From Deltaproteobacteria bacterium (GTDB taxonomy: Bacteria; Myxococcota; Polyangia; Haliangiales; Haliangiaceae), in assembly GCA_018262455.1 (NCBI GenBank), contig JAGSPR010000281.1, positions 1 through 9,075 on the forward strand: a DNA stretch of 9,075 nt. Reading direction: 5' to 3'. How positions within the stretch are numbered: the first letter of the stretch is position 1; the number at the start of each line of letters is the position of its first letter. The notes below the pieces were generated by a model. It was given only the letters and a program-made list of their open reading frames with translations, had not been told where the DNA came from and searched no databases. Both the position numbers and the translations under genes were made by a program. Below are positions 6,837-9,075 of the stretch, piece after piece.

Positions 6837-6840
<4 letters not shown>
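6409..6840 (-). CDS. nusB: Transcription antitermination factor NusB
   Basis: A 143-residue all-helical RNA-binding protein which, with NusE (S10), binds boxA RNA and promotes antitermination on rRNA operons. The usual family length is about 130-165. Diagnostic stretches: [17 protein letters not shown] at 4-20 (the arginine-rich N-terminal helix that contacts RNA), [22 protein letters not shown] at 74-95, split here as NWRIDRMSR and [13 protein letters not shown], then [18 protein letters not shown] at 101-118 and [12 protein letters not shown] at 123-134. The ATG at 6840 overlaps the ribH TGA as ATGA, so the two are coupled. The gene order ribH-nusB is one of the most widely conserved in bacteria and supports both calls. 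The start is fixed by the overlap and by homology; an upstream in-frame extension to 7173 would run through ribH and is not real. Confidence 0.96.
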
Positions 6841-7328
<488 letters not shown>

Positions 7329-7336
7329 GGGGGGCA

Positions 7337-7342
7337 GGTATA
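7337..7342 (-). promoter_or_regulatory. Possible internal -10 element before ribH
   Basis: The 22-base gap between the ribBA stop (TAG, 7353-7351) and the ribH ATG contains TTGTATACC on the minus strand. TATACC (7342-7337) matches TATAAT at four positions and would start RNA about two bases before the ATG at 7328. No good -35 is seen. It is the only AT-rich spot in the operon, and ribH lacks a Shine-Dalgarno sequence, which would fit a leaderless start from an internal promoter. Confidence 0.3.
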
Positions 7343-7350
7343 CAACATCT

Positions 7351-8520
7351 CTACTGTGCTTCGCGCCTTCGTGCCGCACCGCGTCCCGAAGGAATCGGCA
7401 GGCGCTCCACGACCTCGATGCCAAAGCCCTCGATCGCGGCGATCTTGCGGTCGCTGTGGATCATGAGCCGGATCTTCTTGAGCCCGAGATCCGCGAGCAC
7501 CTGGGCCCCTAGCCCGAAGTCTCGGAGCGCCTCGCTGGTCTGGTTCTGGGGTGCCGCGGCCGATTCGCGCTTGATCGGCTGCTGCATGATGAGCCGCTCG
7601 AACGACGGACCGAGCCGCATCCGACCCCGGTTCATCACGTAGAGCAGGACGCCGAGCCCCGCCGCGTCGATGGTCTCGAGCGCCGCCACCAGGTCCGGGC
7701 GCAGCATGAACGGATCCAGCGGATCCATGGCCGCGACGCGCACGATGACGGCCTGCCCCGCCAAGGTCGCACCCGCCACGTCGCCGCGCACGAGCGCGAG
7801 ATACTCGGTGTCCTCGACCTGGGTATCGTAGAAGTAGGCAGCGAACGGCTCGCCCGGCCCCAGCAGCCCCGGGCGCATGGCGCCGGCGGCCCTCTGCCGC
7901 ACGATCCGCTCGCGCTGCAGCCGGTACGCGATCATGTCGGCCACGCTGAGCAGCAGCAGGCCGTGCCGCTTGGCAAACTCCTCGAGCTCGGGCCGGCGCG
8001 CCATCTCGCCGTCCTCTCGCATGATCTCGCAGATCACCCCGGCCGGCTTGAGGCCGGCCATCCGCGCGAGGTCGACCGAACCTTCGGTCTGCCCCGTCCG
8101 CACCAGCACGCCTCCCTTGCGGGCGCGAAGTGGGAACACGTGGCCGGGGGAGACCAGGTCGCCCGGCACGGCGTCGTCGGCGATCGCGGCCCGGATCGTC
8201 GTGGCGCGGTCGCGTGCCGAGATCCCGGTGGACACGCCCTGGCGCGCCTCGATCGACACGGTGAACGCCGTCCCGAGCGACGCCTGGTTGTCGCGCACCA
8301 TCATCGGCAGCTCGAGCTTGTCGATCATCGAGTCATCCATCGCGAGACAGATCAGGCCGCGCGCATGGGTCGCCATGAAGTTGATGTGCTCGGGGGTGAC
8401 GGTCTCGGCGGCGAACACGAGGTCGCCCTCGTTCTCGCGGTCCTCGTCGTCGACGAGGATCACCATGCGACCGCCGCGGATCTCTTCGAGGGCACGTGTG
8501 ACGCGTTCGATCGGGCTCAT
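7351..8520 (-). CDS. ribBA: RibBA-type protein: DHBP synthase domain plus degenerate GTP cyclohydrolase II domain
   Basis: The N-terminal domain (about 1-205) is 3,4-dihydroxy-2-butanone-4-phosphate synthase, making the four-carbon unit from ribulose 5-phosphate. Visible motifs: [10 protein letters not shown] at 24-33 (Glu29 = E. coli Glu38, metal ligand), [11 protein letters not shown] at 98-108, [10 protein letters not shown] at 124-133, and CEIM with Glu165 (= Glu174). The second metal ligand, E. coli His153, is Gln144 here (GQTEGS, codon CAG). The C-terminal part (about 222-376) aligns with RibA in its overall path ([26 protein letters not shown] at 335-353, [19 protein letters not shown]). 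However, the HSECLTGD and SLRCDC zinc cysteines and the QEGRGIGL catalytic block are absent: residues 261-320 read quite differently. GTP cyclohydrolase II activity is therefore not expected, as in the ribBX variant known from Proteobacteria. GGAG lies seven bases before the ATG; the ATG overlaps the ribE stop as ATGA. Confidence 0.93.
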   Translation of the reverse strand: MSPIERVTRALEEIRGGRMVILVDDEDRENEGDLVFAAETVTPEHINFMATHARGLICLAMDDSMIDKLELPMMVRDNQASLGTAFTVSIEARQGVSTGISARDRATTIRAAIADDAVPGDLVSPGHVFPLRARKGGVLVRTGQTEGSVDLARMAGLKPAGVICEIMREDGEMARRPELEEFAKRHGLLLLSVADMIAYRLQRERIVRQRAAGAMRPGLLGPGEPFAAYFYDTQVEDTEYLALVRGDVAGATLAGQAVIVRVAAMDPLDPFMLRPDLVAALETIDAAGLGVLLYVMNRGRMRLGPSFERLIMQQPIKRESAAAPQNQTSEALRDFGLGAQVLADLGLKKIRLMIHSDRKIAAIEGFGIEVVERLPIPSGRGAARRREAQ

Positions 8521-9075
8521 GTCCGCACTCCGGCTCCACCCGGCGAGCTGGTGCCGGGAACTAGTAGTTTCTCGACGTGCTTGGCGAGGATGTCGACCTC
8601 GAGGTTCACGCGATCACCTGTCGCGAGCTCCCCGAGGCTGGTGTGGTCGCGCGTGTGAGGGATGATCGCGACCGAGAAGCCTTCCGCATCGACCGTGTTC
8701 ACCGTCAGGCTCACCCCGGCGATCGCGATCGAGCCCTTCTCCACGATGTAGCGCAGCAGCGCCGGGGCCGCGCGCACGATCAGCACGAGGTTCGCGCCCA
8801 GGTCGCGCCGGGCCGCGAGCTCACCGGTGCCATCGATGTGGCCGGTCACCCAGTGCCCGCCGAGCCGGTCGCCGACTCGCAACGCGCGCTCGAGGTTGAC
8901 CCGCCTACCGATCCGCAACCCGCCGAGCGTGGTCCGGGCGAGGGTCTCGGCCCCCGCCAGCACGGTGTACGAATCACGGCCGACCTCGGTCACCGTCAGA
9001 CACACGCCGTCGTGGCAGACCGAGTCGCCTACCACGAGCTCGGTGACGGGCAGCTTGCCGGGCGAAACGCCGAGC
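8517..9075 (-). CDS. ribE: Riboflavin synthase alpha subunit, 5' end cut by window edge
   Basis: Catalyses dismutation of two 6,7-dimethyl-8-ribityllumazine molecules to riboflavin and 5-amino-6-ribitylaminouracil, the last step of the pathway. 185 residues are visible; about 20-30 N-terminal residues (the MFTGIVE part) are missing beyond 9075. The frame stays open to the edge, so the GTG at 9035 is internal. The two lumazine-binding repeats are seen: repeat one ends with [14 protein letters not shown] (near 9035-8994) and [20 protein letters not shown]; repeat two has GHIDGTGEL, then [15 protein letters not shown] and [13 protein letters not shown], with [18 protein letters not shown] near the C terminus. 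The paired GVCLTV / GVSLTV motifs are diagnostic. It is the first visible gene of the rib operon; ribD would be expected upstream, outside the window. Its last bases contain the ribBA Shine-Dalgarno sequence, and its TGA overlaps the ribBA ATG. Confidence 0.96.
   Translation of the reverse strand, partial: LGVSPGKLPVTELVVGDSVCHDGVCLTVTEVGRDSYTVLAGAETLARTTLGGLRIGRRVNLERALRVGDRLGGHWVTGHIDGTGELAARRDLGANLVLIVRAAPALLRYIVEKGSIAIAGVSLTVNTVDAEGFSVAIIPHTRDHTSLGELATGDRVNLEVDILAKHVEKLLVPGTSSPGGAGVRT
8528..8531 (-). promoter_or_regulatory. Shine-Dalgarno sequence of ribBA inside the ribE 3' end
   Basis: GGAG on the minus strand (8531-8528) lies seven bases before the ribBA ATG at 8520. It supports that start and shows that this operon does use Shine-Dalgarno initiation at some junctions, in contrast to ribH. 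Confidence 0.65.

Noticed and set aside
7337..7360. Possible dif/Xer site near the TATAC element, prompted by xerD in the window.
   Set aside because: No pair of 11-base Xer arms around a 6-base core can be seen; the spot is better read as a -10-like element.
7877..8665. Plus-strand open frames antisense to ribBA and ribE.
   Set aside because: Shadows of clearly identified riboflavin genes; no domain or start signal.
8517..9075. FMN riboswitch for the riboflavin operon.
   Set aside because: The visible part starts inside ribE and contains no RFN-type leader; if one exists it is upstream of the first gene, outside the window.

Overview
The window is GC-rich, gene-dense bacterial chromosome. 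Every gene is intact except the two cut by the window edges. Codons end overwhelmingly in G or C, GTG starts occur, and intergenic gaps are tiny. I infer a myxobacterium-like organism (Myxococcota/Deltaproteobacteria type) from four things: the scpA / M50 protease / xerD neighbourhood, a ribE-ribBA-ribH-nusB cluster, an S16-type lipoprotein and an ExoD protein. No marker gene (rRNA, tRNA) is present to confirm this. There are no mobile elements, CRISPR arrays or RNA genes that I can support, and no gene-free stretch above 300 bases (the longest gap is 118 bases).

Left region (1-2099), chromosome maintenance. On the minus strand a six-helix-type site-2 (M50) protease gene is followed with zero spacing by scpA, which runs off the left edge. 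Divergent from them is xerD, a complete tyrosine recombinase with all catalytic residues. The 118-base divergent gap holds a reasonable sigma70-type promoter for the M50-scpA pair.

Middle region (2100-5901), envelope proteins. A 694-residue lipoprotein on the plus strand carries a Lon-type (S16) protease domain with an intact Ser-Lys dyad and no ATPase domain. It is fused to a long helical region of unknown function. A secreted six-cysteine protein of unknown function converges on it with a single base between the stop codons. Divergent from that is an ExoD-family membrane protein with a 12-bp tandem repeat near its N terminus. The last two genes share a 74-base gap holding two facing copies of GGTGCTAGSGT right next to their GTG starts, which look like paired extended -10 promoters giving leaderless or nearly leaderless mRNAs.

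Right region (5915-9075, minus strand), riboflavin operon: ribE (riboflavin synthase, cut by the right edge), ribBA, ribH, nusB, and a free-standing M17 aminopeptidase N-terminal domain. All junctions are overlaps (ATGA, ATGA, TGATG) except ribBA-ribH, whose 22-base gap holds a TATAC element and no Shine-Dalgarno sequence. RibE, the RibB domain and RibH cover the last steps from ribulose-5-phosphate to riboflavin. The RibA half of RibBA has lost its zinc cysteines and catalytic motif, so GTP cyclohydrolase II must be supplied from elsewhere. In addition, the RibB metal-ligand histidine is a glutamine.

The most promising items for follow-up are the ATPase-less S16 lipoprotein, the altered RibBA, the solitary M17 N-domain, and the promoter/start arrangement suggesting leaderless transcripts.
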